Source: DASXHY01 sp036272195
Lineage (GTDB): Bacteria > Verrucomicrobiota > Verrucomicrobiia > Limisphaerales > DASXHY01
Length of the DNA: 64,000 nucleotides
Assembly: GCA_036272195.1 (NCBI GenBank)
Contig: DATAZE010000006.1
Location: 1 to 64,000, forward strand
Direction: 5' to 3'
Positions 1 to 9,132 of the stretch are shown here, in pieces. A model generated the notes under the pieces. That model ran no database searches, was not told the DNA's origin, and worked only from the letters and a program-made list of their open reading frames with translations. Position 1 is the stretch's first letter. Each line of letters begins with the position of its first letter. The position numbers and the translations under genes are program-made.

Positions 1-2
1 AG

Positions 3-422
3 GCAATGGAAGTGCTGGGGTCCGAAGGTCCGGCGCGCGAGGTTTTATTGCGGTACGTCATCCTGCATTTTGATTTTATCGCCGCTCACCATCAATCCGC
101 GCCGCTGTTTCAACAGTTCATGATGGCCGGTGGAAAACGCGCCGAACGGCTGATTCGTAAATATTTCAGGCCGCGCAGTGATGCCATGAAGAAATTACTG
201 GAGCGCGGGGTGCGTGCCGGGGAATTCCGCCGCACGGATCTTTTTCACACGGCGGTCTCCGTGATTTCGCTGATTGTCTTTTATTTCTCGGCCGCGCCGG
301 TCTTGCAATTGCTCGGTGGTTCCAATGCTCACAGCGCGAAAAACCTCGACCTGCGCAAACGCGAAGTGCTTGATTTTATCCGGCACGCGCTGTTCACCAA
401 CCCCAACGCTCCGATTACGTGA
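3..422 (+). CDS. TetR-family transcriptional regulator, C-terminal part (truncated by window start)
   Basis: This is the 3' part of a gene that begins upstream of the window, and the frame is open from the first complete codon. The visible ~139 residues are all-helical and look like a TetR ligand-binding/dimerisation domain (helices around LLRYVILHFDFIAAHH and FHTAVSVISLIVFYF). The N-terminal helix-turn-helix is not in the window. The ATG at position 6 is probably internal. The stop TGA overlaps the GTG start of the next gene by 4 bp, so the regulator is translationally coupled to the efflux genes and probably represses them. The TetR call rests on the C-terminal half plus context. Confidence 0.7.
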   Translation, partial: AMEVLGSEGPAREVLLRYVILHFDFIAAHHQSAPLFQQFMMAGGKRAERLIRKYFRPRSDAMKKLLERGVRAGEFRRTDLFHTAVSVISLIVFYFSAAPVLQLLGGSNAHSAKNLDLRKREVLDFIRHALFTNPNAPIT

Positions 423-1492
423 AGAAACGAAAAATTCGGTTGTTCAGTCTGGCCGCCGCCCTCGTGGTTGGCGCGGTAATTTACTGTGTGGCCGTGCGTC
501 CCGCGCGTGAAATCGTGCTCACCGGAATTGTTACCACCGATGAAGTTATTGTTAGTCCGCAGATTCAAGGACGGTTGGAGCGCGTTTTGGTGCGCGAGGG
601 TGACGCGGTGACCAACGGGGACTTGCTCGCCGTCATCCAACCGCAGACGGAGCAGGCGGACATGGCTTTTTACGAGAACTCTGAACGAAGCTCCGCGTCG
701 CAGGTGACGCAGGCTGAGGCGGACTTGAATTTTCAGGAAGCGCAGACAAGCAATCAAGTCAGTCAGGCTGAAGCCAATCTTGCCGCCGCGCAGGCGCAGG
801 CGGTCGAGGCTGAGGCGGATCTGGAGAATGCGCGCCTGACCTTTGAGCGCCAGGAGAATCTGCACAATACCGGGGTTGAATCGCAGCAAACCTACGACCA
901 GGCGCGAACGACGTATGACGCCGGCAAGGCACGGTTGGATGCCGCCGAGAAACAGTCCCGCGCCGCCGCAGCCGCGGTTGAGATGGCGAAATCAAATTCC
1001 GAGCAGGTTGCCGCGCGGCATGCCGCTTTTGAAGGCAGCCGCCACCAGTTGGCCGCGGCTGGCGCACAGAAGGAAAAGGCGAAGGTCCAATTGGGCTACA
1101 CGGAAATTCGGTCACCGCTGAACGGAATTGTGGACACTCGCGTCGCCTTGCCAGGCGAAGTCGTAAACCCCGGCCAGGCCATCGTCACCCTCATCGATGA
1201 GGACAATCTTTGGGTTCGCGCCGACGTCGAGGAAAGCTATATCGACAGCATTCATCGCGATGACAAGTTGCAGGTAAAATTGCCTTCTGGAGCTACGCGC
1301 GAAGGCACGGTTTTTTTCCGGGGAGTTGATGCCGATTACGCCACCCAGCGCGATGTGAGTCGCACCAAGCGCGACATCAGGACGTTCGAGATCCGCCTGC
1401 GTTGCGACAATCGTGACCGGAGCCTGGCTGTCGGAATGACGGCCTATGTCGCTCTGCCGTTGATAAAGAAACCCGCCGCACCGAGGCCGTGA
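419..1492 (+). CDS. HlyD/EmrA-type membrane fusion protein of an efflux pump
   Basis: A 357-residue periplasmic adaptor expected to link an inner-membrane ABC exporter to an outer-membrane channel. Residues ~7-27 form one N-terminal transmembrane segment. A biotinyl-lipoyl-like half (IVSPQIQGRLERVLVREGD, about residues 43-61) follows, then a long alanine/glutamine/glutamate-rich coiled coil (about 80-210), the second lipoyl half (YTEIRSPLNGIVDTRV) and a beta-barrel domain. The start is GTG, overlapping the regulator stop as GTGA. The ATPase gene follows after 3 bp. The architecture is typical of HlyD_D23/EmrA-like adaptors. The substrate cannot be read from the sequence. Confidence 0.9.
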   Translation: MKKRKIRLFSLAAALVVGAVIYCVAVRPAREIVLTGIVTTDEVIVSPQIQGRLERVLVREGDAVTNGDLLAVIQPQTEQADMAFYENSERSSASQVTQAEADLNFQEAQTSNQVSQAEANLAAAQAQAVEAEADLENARLTFERQENLHNTGVESQQTYDQARTTYDAGKARLDAAEKQSRAAAAAVEMAKSNSEQVAARHAAFEGSRHQLAAAGAQKEKAKVQLGYTEIRSPLNGIVDTRVALPGEVVNPGQAIVTLIDEDNLWVRADVEESYIDSIHRDDKLQVKLPSGATREGTVFFRGVDADYATQRDVSRTKRDIRTFEIRLRCDNRDRSLAVGMTAYVALPLIKKPAAPRP

Positions 1493-1495
1493 GTC

Positions 1496-2485
1496 ATGTT
1501 CGACATCGAAGTTGAAAATTTAGTCAAGCGCTTCGGCGATTTTGTCGCCGTGAAGGGCGTGAGCTTTTCCGTCCAGCATGGTGAAGTGTTCGGTTTGCTG
1601 GGGCCGAACGGAGCAGGGAAATCCACGCTTATCCGCATGTTGACGACGCTCGTGCCGCCCACCTCCGGCGCCGCGCGCGTGAACGGCTTCGACATTGTCG
1701 GCGATCCAAACGGCGTGCGGCAATCCATCGGCGTGATTCCGCAGGCAATGACTTCCGACATGGATTTGAGCGCGGAAGAAAACATGAGCATCTTCGCGAA
1801 GCTTTACGGCATTCCCGGTGAGAAACGGCGGCAGACCATCCGCCAATTGCTCAAGGAAGTGGATCTCGAAAAATGGGCGGACAAACCCGTGAAAATGTTT
1901 TCCGGTGGAATGAGGCGGCGGCTCGAAATCGCGCGCGGGCTGGTGCACGAACCGAAAATTTTCTTTCTCGACGAACCAACCACCGGCCTGGATCCCGTTT
2001 CGCGCGTGGCTGTCTGGGACATGTTGGCGCGGTTGAAGCGCGAGCGCGATTTGACGATTTTGGTCACCACCCATTACATGGACGAAGCGGACAAGCTGTG
2101 CGATCGCATTGCCATCGTTGACCACGGACAACTTGCCGCGCTGGATTCGCCGCTAAAGTTGAAAGCTTCCATTCCCGGGAAAAACATTTTGGAAGTGAGC
2201 TTCTCCAGTGTTCCGCCGAACTGGATGGAGACGCTCAAGGCATTGCCGGAAGTGGCGGACGTCAAAAGTCAGGAAAACGTGTTTCGCATTTCTTCGCACA
2301 ACGGCCCGCGCACGACCCTGGCGTTGATGGAAGGGGCGCAGAATGCTGGCGTGACCGTGACCTCGCTATCCGTCCAAAGCACCACGCTGGACGACGTATT
2401 TGTCCACTACACCGGGCACCAATTGCGCGATGCGCTGCACGCGCCGAGCGCGGCGGAAAGCCCCTACATGATGAAGCGAAGCTAA
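1496..2485 (+). CDS. ABC transporter ATP-binding protein (DrrA-like)
   Basis: A 329-residue ATPase subunit that powers export. Visible motifs are Walker A GPNGAGKST (residues 36-44), the ABC signature FSGGMRRRLEIARG (about 135-148), Walker B with its glutamate FFLDEPTTGLDP (about 155-166) and the switch histidine in VTTHYMDEAD. The ~100-residue C-terminal extension after the nucleotide-binding domain is typical of the DrrA/NodI drug-export branch. The ATG lies 3 bp after the adaptor stop, and the permease starts 2 bp after this stop. It would work as a homodimer on the cytoplasmic face with the next gene's product. Confidence 0.95.
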   Translation: MFDIEVENLVKRFGDFVAVKGVSFSVQHGEVFGLLGPNGAGKSTLIRMLTTLVPPTSGAARVNGFDIVGDPNGVRQSIGVIPQAMTSDMDLSAEENMSIFAKLYGIPGEKRRQTIRQLLKEVDLEKWADKPVKMFSGGMRRRLEIARGLVHEPKIFFLDEPTTGLDPVSRVAVWDMLARLKRERDLTILVTTHYMDEADKLCDRIAIVDHGQLAALDSPLKLKASIPGKNILEVSFSSVPPNWMETLKALPEVADVKSQENVFRISSHNGPRTTLALMEGAQNAGVTVTSLSVQSTTLDDVFVHYTGHQLRDALHAPSAAESPYMMKRS

Positions 2486-2487
2486 AT

Positions 2488-3600
2488 ATGCATCGAGTCT
2501 GGGCCATCATAGAACGCGATTTGCGCCGTTTCCGGCGCAGCCCCGTGCTGATCATTGTCTCCATCATCATGCCGCTGGTTCAGCTCGTCGTGCTCGGCTA
2601 CGCCTTCGGCGGCAAGGTGAAGAATCTCCAAATCGGCGTTGTGGACCAGGACCACGGCGTGCCGGCCATTCAATTAAAGGAAATGTTTCAAGCCGTCGCA
2701 GCCAATGCCCGAACGTTCGACACCGTCACCTACACGGACATGGCCGCCGCGCTTCACGATTTGCGCAATGGCAAAATCAACGGCCTGTTAAACATCCCAC
2801 CGCAATTTTCGCGCAAGGTCCTCAGCGGTGCGAATCCGCGCATCGCATTGATCGAAGACAATACCGACCAGTTTTCCTCGTCGGCACTTGCCGGCGTGCT
2901 CGACGGAATGCTGCCGGCTTACCGTTCGCCGCACGTTGGGCCGCGGGTGACGGCCAACGCCACGCTGGACGTGGTGGAAATTTATCCTTACGTGCCTTAC
3001 ATCCAATACCTGCTGCCGGGCACCATCGTGCTGGCCATTTTTGTTTCGGCGATGATTGGCGGCGGAATCATTTTCATCGACGACAAGGCGCGCGGGTTGC
3101 ACGAGGGCTATCTCGTGACGCCGATCAGCAAATTAGAATTGATTCTCGGCTTCACATTTTCGGGCGCAATCAAAGCCATCATCTCCGGCCTGGTTTTAAT
3201 AACCGCCGGTTCCGTCATCGCGGGAATTCCCGACCCGTTCAATCTGCTGCGCCTGGCGAGAATGTTTTTGCTGGTCATCGCGACTTCGCTCGCGCTCATC
3301 AGCATGATGTTTCTGATCATGGTGCGCGTGAGCGATCCGCTGGTGCCGCGCGCCATTTTTGGAATGTTGAATACGGTATTGTTCTTTCCCAGCGGCGCGG
3401 TGTATCCCACTGAAGCATTCCCGACCTGGATGAAAGCCATCACGGTGGTCGACCCGTTCACCTACGCCGTCCACGGATTTAAAGACCTCGTATTGAAAAA
3501 CACGGGGCTGATGGCCATCGCTCCCGACCTGATTTTTCTTTTTGGATTTACGTTGCTGGCAATGACGGCAGCGACACTGCTCTTTCGGCGGACATTGTAG
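2488..3600 (+). CDS. ABC-2 type transporter permease
   Basis: A 370-residue inner-membrane permease. It has one N-terminal transmembrane helix (about residues 18-38, PVLIIVSIIMPLVQLVVLGYA), a periplasmic domain of ~130 residues, and then a block of five hydrophobic helices from ~170 to the C-terminus. This is the ABC2_membrane_3 (YhhJ/YbhR-like) pattern. It contains VDPFTYAVHG before the penultimate helix, as in related drug-export permeases. With the adaptor and ATPase it completes an export system of the YbhFSR type. No outer-membrane channel is encoded nearby, so the pump would have to share one. Confidence 0.93.
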   Translation: MHRVWAIIERDLRRFRRSPVLIIVSIIMPLVQLVVLGYAFGGKVKNLQIGVVDQDHGVPAIQLKEMFQAVAANARTFDTVTYTDMAAALHDLRNGKINGLLNIPPQFSRKVLSGANPRIALIEDNTDQFSSSALAGVLDGMLPAYRSPHVGPRVTANATLDVVEIYPYVPYIQYLLPGTIVLAIFVSAMIGGGIIFIDDKARGLHEGYLVTPISKLELILGFTFSGAIKAIISGLVLITAGSVIAGIPDPFNLLRLARMFLLVIATSLALISMMFLIMVRVSDPLVPRAIFGMLNTVLFFPSGAVYPTEAFPTWMKAITVVDPFTYAVHGFKDLVLKNTGLMAIAPDLIFLFGFTLLAMTAATLLFRRTL

Positions 3601-3642
3601 GGCCGGCATCCTGCCTGTCTCCGTTTTCACGCGAGGGGTCGC

Positions 3643-3843
3643 TTAAAACAACGTATAGATAAATGGCGCAAGTCCGGTGCTGGAGAGCAAGACCAGCAAT
3701 CCGACGATCAGGAATACAACCATGATTGGAATCAGCCACCATTTTTTGTTGGTCTTGAGAAAATACCAAAGGTCGCTGAAGAAACCGTTTCTCGTCTGCT
3801 TGGCAGCAGCTTTTTCAAAAGCGCTGGGTTCGGTTTTTTTCAT
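3643..3843 (-). CDS. DUF5989 family small membrane protein
   Basis: A 66-residue protein with a charged N-terminus and one hydrophobic helix (about residues 36-58, WWLIPIMVVFLIVGLLVLLS). It matches the DUF5989 pattern: NGFFSDLWYFLKTNKKWWLIPI followed by a short tail ending near FIYTLF. It is the last gene of a minus-strand trio with the SxtJ-like membrane protein (16 bp upstream) and the carbamoyltransferase. To my knowledge this trio recurs in many bacteria. The molecular role is unknown. I infer an accessory membrane component of the carbamoyltransferase module. Confidence 0.8.
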   Translation of the reverse strand: MKKTEPSAFEKAAAKQTRNGFFSDLWYFLKTNKKWWLIPIMVVFLIVGLLVLLSSTGLAPFIYTLF

Positions 3844-3859
3844 AGTGGAAAGGCTTCGC

Positions 3860-4273
3860 TCAAAATTGTTTCAGGTATCGTTCCGGCGCCGGCTCTTTCT
3901 CGCGGCTGACCCAGAAACTGGATTGGTCCGGTTTGGCGCGCAATTGGAGTGTATCGCGTCCGCGCATTCGAAACCACAATGCCATGGGCGTCACCACTCC
4001 GTAAAACATAATCACCAGCGCAACCTGGCTCACCACCCATCCGATGGGAAATGCCGCCGCTGATGCCGCAATGAAAAGCAAGCGAACTGCACTCGGTTTA
4101 ATCAGCCCGACAATTCCGATCACCGCCACGATTCCCAGCGCAATGCCCGCGTGCACATGCCCTCGCCGCCAAATTTGATTCGCCCCCTGCAGGAGAAAGA
4201 ATATCAGCCACGCGGCGGCGAATTGCCGCAGCACACGCGCGGTGGGTTTGGTTTGAAAAACAATAAGTCCCAT
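3860..4273 (-). CDS. SxtJ-like membrane protein
   Basis: A 137-residue protein with three or four hydrophobic segments (about residues 15-30, 42-58, 63-78 and 80-98) and a polar C-terminal tail. The size, topology and position directly after a carbamoyltransferase fit the SxtJ family, first named in saxitoxin clusters and of unknown biochemical role. I chose the ATG at 4273 over a longer open frame from 4450 because the extra 59 residues would lie inside the carbamoyltransferase gene and are of low-complexity antisense character. The carbamoyltransferase stop is 4 bp before this start. Family assignment is from memory and moderately sure. Confidence 0.7.
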   Translation of the reverse strand: MGLIVFQTKPTARVLRQFAAAWLIFFLLQGANQIWRRGHVHAGIALGIVAVIGIVGLIKPSAVRLLFIAASAAAFPIGWVVSQVALVIMFYGVVTPMALWFRMRGRDTLQLRAKPDQSSFWVSREKEPAPERYLKQF

Positions 4274-4277
4274 GGCT

Positions 4278-6134
4278 CTAATCAGGTTGAAACGCGGCCA
4301 GGTGTTCGGCTTTCTCTGTCGCCGAAGGCAAATGCGCGATTTGCTTTTTGTCCGCGATGAAATTTTCCAGCACGAGCAGGTCCATGTCGGTGGCCAGGAA
4401 ACAGCGCGCAGCGTCATCCGGCGTGCAGACGATGGGTTCGCCGCGCACATTGAAACTCGTGTTGACGAGCATGGGGCAACCGGTCTGCTGCTCGAACATT
4501 TTCAGCAGGCGATAAAAACGGCCGTGCCGTTGCTCGTCGACCGTCTGAATGCGGGCGCTGTAATCGACATGGGTAATCGCCGGAACGGTTGAACGCGCGA
4601 TGTTGACACGGTGGCGCAGGTCAGGGTCGGTGGCCATCATGTTTCGCTGCGCGTCAGAAAGCGGGGTGCGATGCTGTTCCAAGAGCGGGGCGACGATGAG
4701 CATGTAGGGGCTTTCGGTTTGCCGGGGCAGGGCAAAGTAATCCGCGGCGCGCTCGCGCAAAATACAAGGAGCAAACGGCCGGAAGCTCTCGCGATATTTG
4801 ATCTTCACATTCATCACGGCTTGCATCGCGGGATTCCTGGCATCGCCCAGAATGCTGCGCGCGCCCAGCGCCCGTGGACCGAATTCCATCCTGCCATGAA
4901 ACCATCCGACCACTTTCCCTTCAATCAATGCGTCCACAATTTGCTTCAGCAATATCTCTTCATCATCAATCTGCTGGCAGGGCAATGAGCGCGCGTTGAG
5001 GGCTTTTTCAATTTCATGGTTCGAAAAACGCGGGCCCAGGAAACTCCCGGCTTGAGAATCGGAAGCGGTAGTCTGCCTGGGATTTTCGAGCAACTGATTC
5101 CACACGAAAAGCGCCGCCCCGAGCGCTCCGCCGGCATCTCCGGCAGCGGGTTGGAGCCACAGATTTGAAAATGGTCCTTCGCGCAGCAGTCGCCCGTTGG
5201 CCACGCAATTGAGCGCCACGCCGCCGGCGAGTACCAGGTTCTTTTTCCCGGTCAACCGATGAAGTTCTCGCGCCATGGCGATAAAGATTTCTTCCGTGAC
5301 GACCTGGATGCTGGCGGCTAAATCCATGTGGCGTTGTTCCAATTGCGACTCGGGAGAGCGCGGCGGTCCGCCGAACAGCCGATGAAACCGGTCGTTGGTC
5401 ATGGTCAACCCCTGGCAATAATTAAAATAATCCATGTTCATCCGGAAACTGCCATCCGGGCGCAGATCCAGAAGATGTTCCCGAATGGCGTCGGCAAACC
5501 GTGGCTGCCCGTAGGGAGCGAGGCCCATCAATTTGTATTCACCGCTGTTTACCTTGAAGCCGCAGTAATAAGTGAATGCGGAATATAGCAGCCCGAGTGA
5601 GTGCGGAAATTTTAGCTCGCGCAAAAGCCGGAGGCGGTTTCCTTCGCCGACACCGAGCGTGGCCGTGGTCCATTCACCGACGCCGTCGACGGTCAGGATG
5701 GCCGCGTCGTCAAACGGGCTGGGAAAAAACGCGCTGGCGGCGTGGCTCTCATGATGCTCGGTGAAAATAAAGCGGGCCCGTTTTGCCGTTTTCAATTCCT
5801 CGCGCAACTTGCGGCGCAGGTAAAGTTTGTCGCGCCACCAAACGGGCATTGCCTCGCGAAAACTCGCAAAACCCGCCGGGGCAAAAGCGAAATAAGTTTC
5901 GAGCAAGCGGTCGAATTTCTGAAACGGCTTTTCGTAAAATGCGACGTAGTCCAGTTCGCCCGGTTGAAGCCCGGCTTCGCGCAAACAATACGCGGCCGCT
6001 TGCGCCGGAAAATCAGGATCATGCTTGCGGCGGGTAAACCGTTCCTCCTGCGCCGCCGCGACAATCCGGCCATCAACCACCAGCGCGGCGGCGCTGTCAT
6101 GGTAAAAAGCTGAAATGCCGAGAACGCTTGTCAT
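4278..6134 (-). CDS. Carbamoyltransferase (NodU/CmcH/TobZ family)
   Basis: A 618-residue cytosolic enzyme that transfers a carbamoyl group from carbamoyl phosphate, through carbamoyl-adenylate, to a hydroxyl of a small molecule or sugar. The N-terminal Kae1-like domain opens with VLGISAFYHDSAAALV and has EERFTRRKHD and FTEHHESHAASAFFPS. The C-terminal YrdC-like domain carries VVGWFHGRMEFGPRALGARSIL, SFRPFAPCIL and the late NTSFNVRGEPIV segment. The length is normal. The ATG at 6134 has an AGGCGG about 10 bases upstream, so a longer frame from 6224 is not used. No obvious biosynthetic cluster surrounds it, so the acceptor is unknown. Confidence 0.93.
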   Translation of the reverse strand: MTSVLGISAFYHDSAAALVVDGRIVAAAQEERFTRRKHDPDFPAQAAAYCLREAGLQPGELDYVAFYEKPFQKFDRLLETYFAFAPAGFASFREAMPVWWRDKLYLRRKLREELKTAKRARFIFTEHHESHAASAFFPSPFDDAAILTVDGVGEWTTATLGVGEGNRLRLLRELKFPHSLGLLYSAFTYYCGFKVNSGEYKLMGLAPYGQPRFADAIREHLLDLRPDGSFRMNMDYFNYCQGLTMTNDRFHRLFGGPPRSPESQLEQRHMDLAASIQVVTEEIFIAMARELHRLTGKKNLVLAGGVALNCVANGRLLREGPFSNLWLQPAAGDAGGALGAALFVWNQLLENPRQTTASDSQAGSFLGPRFSNHEIEKALNARSLPCQQIDDEEILLKQIVDALIEGKVVGWFHGRMEFGPRALGARSILGDARNPAMQAVMNVKIKYRESFRPFAPCILRERAADYFALPRQTESPYMLIVAPLLEQHRTPLSDAQRNMMATDPDLRHRVNIARSTVPAITHVDYSARIQTVDEQRHGRFYRLLKMFEQQTGCPMLVNTSFNVRGEPIVCTPDDAARCFLATDMDLLVLENFIADKKQIAHLPSATEKAEHLAAFQPD

Positions 6135-6192
6135 AAATACCGCCTGAAAAAATCCAGCCAGACTTGGCGGATTCCGGGCGGGCAATAGCGGA

Positions 6193-6822
6193 TTAAAAAT
6201 GAATGATGCCGCGCTGAATAGCAACTGCTACCGCTTCCGTCCGATCGGTTACGCGCAGTTTGGAGAGAATGCTCTTAAGAAATCCTTTCACGGTGTTTTC
6301 GCTGATGTTCATCGCGTCGGCAATCTGTTTGTTAGCCATGCCATTGATAAGTTTGTTGAGCACCTGCAATTCGCGCGCGGTAAGTTCCTGGAAGAGTCGC
6401 CGTGACCAAAGGCGGCTGGCCACATCCTGCGGGATCCAGCGCTCTCCCGCGGCGACCGCGCGAATGGCCGGAATGAGTTTTTCTTCCGTCGCGTCTTTCA
6501 ACACATAACCGGCCGCGCCGGCTTCCAACGCCTTATGGATGTCCTCGTCTCCGCTCAAAGCGGAAAGCATCAAAATGCGCGCGGCGTCATTTTGCCTGCG
6601 AATGGCCGCGGCTACCTCGATGCCGTTTATCGCCGGCATCCGCACATCCAGCAGCGTGATGTCCGGATTGCATTCAGCGAAAAGCGCAATGGCTTCCGCG
6701 CCATCGGTGGCTTCGGCTACAATTTCCATGTCCGGTTCGGCATTGACCACGGCGGTCAAACCCATGCGAACAACGAAATGATCGTCAGCAACAAGGATCC
6801 GTATCGGGGATGTTTTCTTCAT
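6193..6822 (-). CDS. NarL/FixJ-type response regulator
   Basis: A 209-residue two-component regulator. The receiver domain has the acidic pair in VADDHFVVRMGL (D13, D14), the phosphoacceptor D59 in DITLLDVRMP and the conserved lysine in GYVLKDATEE. The C-terminal LuxR-type helix-turn-helix is clear (LTARELQVLNKLINGMANKQ, then ENTVKGFLKSILSKL). I use the ATG at 6822. A GTG at 6837 would add five residues. The gene starts inside the 3' end of the kinase gene (38-bp overlap), so the two are a coupled cognate pair. Confidence 0.93.
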   Translation of the reverse strand: MKKTSPIRILVADDHFVVRMGLTAVVNAEPDMEIVAEATDGAEAIALFAECNPDITLLDVRMPAINGIEVAAAIRRQNDAARILMLSALSGDEDIHKALEAGAAGYVLKDATEEKLIPAIRAVAAGERWIPQDVASRLWSRRLFQELTARELQVLNKLINGMANKQIADAMNISENTVKGFLKSILSKLRVTDRTEAVAVAIQRGIIHF

Positions 6823-9061
6823 AGGCGATGGCTTCACCGGATTGCCCGGCGTGAACAGCGCGGCGAGTGATAGTCGCTTCTTCGGTTGGAATATCGACGG
6901 TTAAGGTGGTCCCAACTCCGGGCGTGCTGCTGATGGCAATATTGCCGGACAGTCGTTTGGCCCGTTCTGACATTCCCAGCAGGCCAAAATGACCTTCGTT
7001 TGGCCCGGGGCAATTGTCGGGGCTGAATCCGTGCCCATTATCTTTTATCGTGAGGACAATATTTTCAGTTTGAAATTCCAGGTCGAGGAATAGTTGGGAG
7101 CCACCGGAGTGTTTGACTGCGTTGGTAATCGCCTCCTGGCCTATCCGAAGAATATTCTCTTCCATGATTTCTGGCAAAGGCCGCGCGGCGCCTTTGGTTT
7201 CGACCTTAATGCGGATATCGGCGCCGTCGGCGATTTGATTTCCACTCAACTGCAATGCGGTTGCCAGGTCAAATTGCTCCAGTTCCCGGGTCCGCAAATC
7301 CCAGATGGACCGCCGCAAATCCACGCGGCTTGAGCGAACCATATTGCGCGCGAGGCCCAGGTGCCGGTTGGCGGTCTCGGGATTCTGTTCGATCAATTTG
7401 GCCACCGCATTAAGCTGGAGCGTGACACCCGTCATGGTTTGTTCAATCGTATCGTGCAATTCCTTTGCCAGCCGGGTTCGCTCGCTGAGCACCGCTTTGG
7501 ATTGCAGGTCGGCCTCTTTGCGGGCGGTGATCTGGATTTTCAATTGCCTCGTTCGTTCCCTGACGCGGCCTTCCAGCGTGTCGTGGGCCTGTTGCAATTC
7601 TTTGCGGCCGAGTTCCCGTTCGTGAATCAACTGCCGCAGGGCTGAATTTCTTTTTAACACCATGACGATCCACGTTGAACTGATCAGGATGACGACCAAC
7701 GCGACCGCCAGAGTCATGAGCAAGTGTTGCGATGTGAACCAGCTTGGTTTGGCGAGCAGACGGACATTATTGGAGGACGGAAGCAACAATTGGATGGATT
7801 TGGTTTTGCCATCCTCGGCGCTTTGGAGAAGGCAAATACCGCTCACTGCAACCGTGCTGCCAATGGGTAGCGAGGTCAGAAACGAATCATCCGCGGTTGG
7901 TTCCTGCTCGGCGGTGAACACAAGGTTTGTGCCTTGCAACACCAGCACCGTCTTGGGGCCGGCCATGCCGCCGAAAGCCGGTTTGACTCGTCTGGTCAAG
8001 CGATCCAGCAGTTTGCCCTGGAGCGTTATCAGTTGCGCGTTGTGCATGCCAACCTGCAATTCTCCGGTCGAAACAAATGCTGGAACCACCACCGCCGGCG
8101 TGTCGGAGGTCTTCCGTAAAACCGCATCCTCGAGCACGGGAAGAAAATTCTGAACGCCGGGAAACCCGACCGCCTCGACGATTTCACCCGGCGAAAAGTC
8201 CCCCGCATTCGCGCTTTTAACCTGCAACCCGCCACTTTCGTCCTGCAAAAATAAATCCTCTCCCGGCCGCCGGTAGGTGACCAATCCCTTTACGTGAATC
8301 TGGCCGGTCGAGGGCGGCGCATTCCGGTATTGAGCGATGCCGCTGAGCGGGGTTAGCGGAGCCTCGAAGGGATTCGTCGTGGCCGCTTGCTCGATGATAA
8401 AATCTGAAACCACGGGAGCATAAACAACGATGGTGAGGAAGTGCCGCAACGGCGCGTTGAATGAAACCGCCGCTGTGCCCCTGATGCGGACTCGGGCTCC
8501 GACCAGGCCCTGCGGATTTATCCCGGGCGGAATCGGTGAATAAGCGCGAAAGCGATAACCGCCCGATACTAATTGCACGCCCAACCGATCGACATTGGTG
8601 AAAGCGGACCTGACGATGCCGGACAATTCGATGCGCTGACTGTCTTCATTTCCCGCCATGAACCGTTCAATGGTCGGCACCCTGGCAGCGGGCTGAGACG
8701 CGGTGCCTTTTTTTTCCCAGTGCGGCCGGTCAATGCACGGCGCGTATCCGCCCGCCATCGTGATGCCGGTCACAGCGGCCAAATCGCCGGGATGTGGCGG
8801 GACGCCATCCACATTGTTGATGAAAACTCCACCGCTGGCGTCCTGTACAAAAAATCTTCCACCCCAGCCGGGCTCGGCGGCAGTGACGACGCCGGTGAGC
8901 GAAACGGAAATCGCATGCGCCGCGCGCTCGGGCGAAAGGGCCAGAATATCCGAAGCGTTCGTCAAAACTTCACCTGCTGCTTCCGCCGAATTGCCCCGGA
9001 TTGGAAGCAGGGCTGCGATCATGAGCAGCGTGAAGCCGGCAAGTTTCCTGGCCAGAAACAT
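6785..9061 (-). CDS. Sensor histidine kinase with large periplasmic OB-fold-like sensor
   Basis: A 758-residue membrane kinase. An N-terminal signal sequence (about residues 1-29) is followed by a ~410-residue extracytoplasmic region. That region holds at least two copies of an OB-like pattern, around LTGVVTAAEPGWGGRFFVQD and later VKGLVTYRRPGEDLFLQDESGGL. A transmembrane helix (about 443-467) and a coiled coil lead to a HisKA_3 dimerisation domain with phosphoacceptor H536 in AKELHDTIEQT. The HATPase domain has the N-box GQEAITNAVKHSGG and the motif DNGHGF. The ATG at 9061 is preferred to a TTG at 9073. The ligand is unknown. The adjacent regulator is its partner. Confidence 0.92.
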   Translation of the reverse strand: MFLARKLAGFTLLMIAALLPIRGNSAEAAGEVLTNASDILALSPERAAHAISVSLTGVVTAAEPGWGGRFFVQDASGGVFINNVDGVPPHPGDLAAVTGITMAGGYAPCIDRPHWEKKGTASQPAARVPTIERFMAGNEDSQRIELSGIVRSAFTNVDRLGVQLVSGGYRFRAYSPIPPGINPQGLVGARVRIRGTAAVSFNAPLRHFLTIVVYAPVVSDFIIEQAATTNPFEAPLTPLSGIAQYRNAPPSTGQIHVKGLVTYRRPGEDLFLQDESGGLQVKSANAGDFSPGEIVEAVGFPGVQNFLPVLEDAVLRKTSDTPAVVVPAFVSTGELQVGMHNAQLITLQGKLLDRLTRRVKPAFGGMAGPKTVLVLQGTNLVFTAEQEPTADDSFLTSLPIGSTVAVSGICLLQSAEDGKTKSIQLLLPSSNNVRLLAKPSWFTSQHLLMTLAVALVVILISSTWIVMVLKRNSALRQLIHERELGRKELQQAHDTLEGRVRERTRQLKIQITARKEADLQSKAVLSERTRLAKELHDTIEQTMTGVTLQLNAVAKLIEQNPETANRHLGLARNMVRSSRVDLRRSIWDLRTRELEQFDLATALQLSGNQIADGADIRIKVETKGAARPLPEIMEENILRIGQEAITNAVKHSGGSQLFLDLEFQTENIVLTIKDNGHGFSPDNCPGPNEGHFGLLGMSERAKRLSGNIAISSTPGVGTTLTVDIPTEEATITRRAVHAGQSGEAIAYEENIPDTDPCC

Positions 9062-9132
9062 AGTTTTAGTCAAAACACGGAACGACTTTGAAATCGAGGC
9101 AAAATCATATCATTAGCAGTTAACTTCGTATA

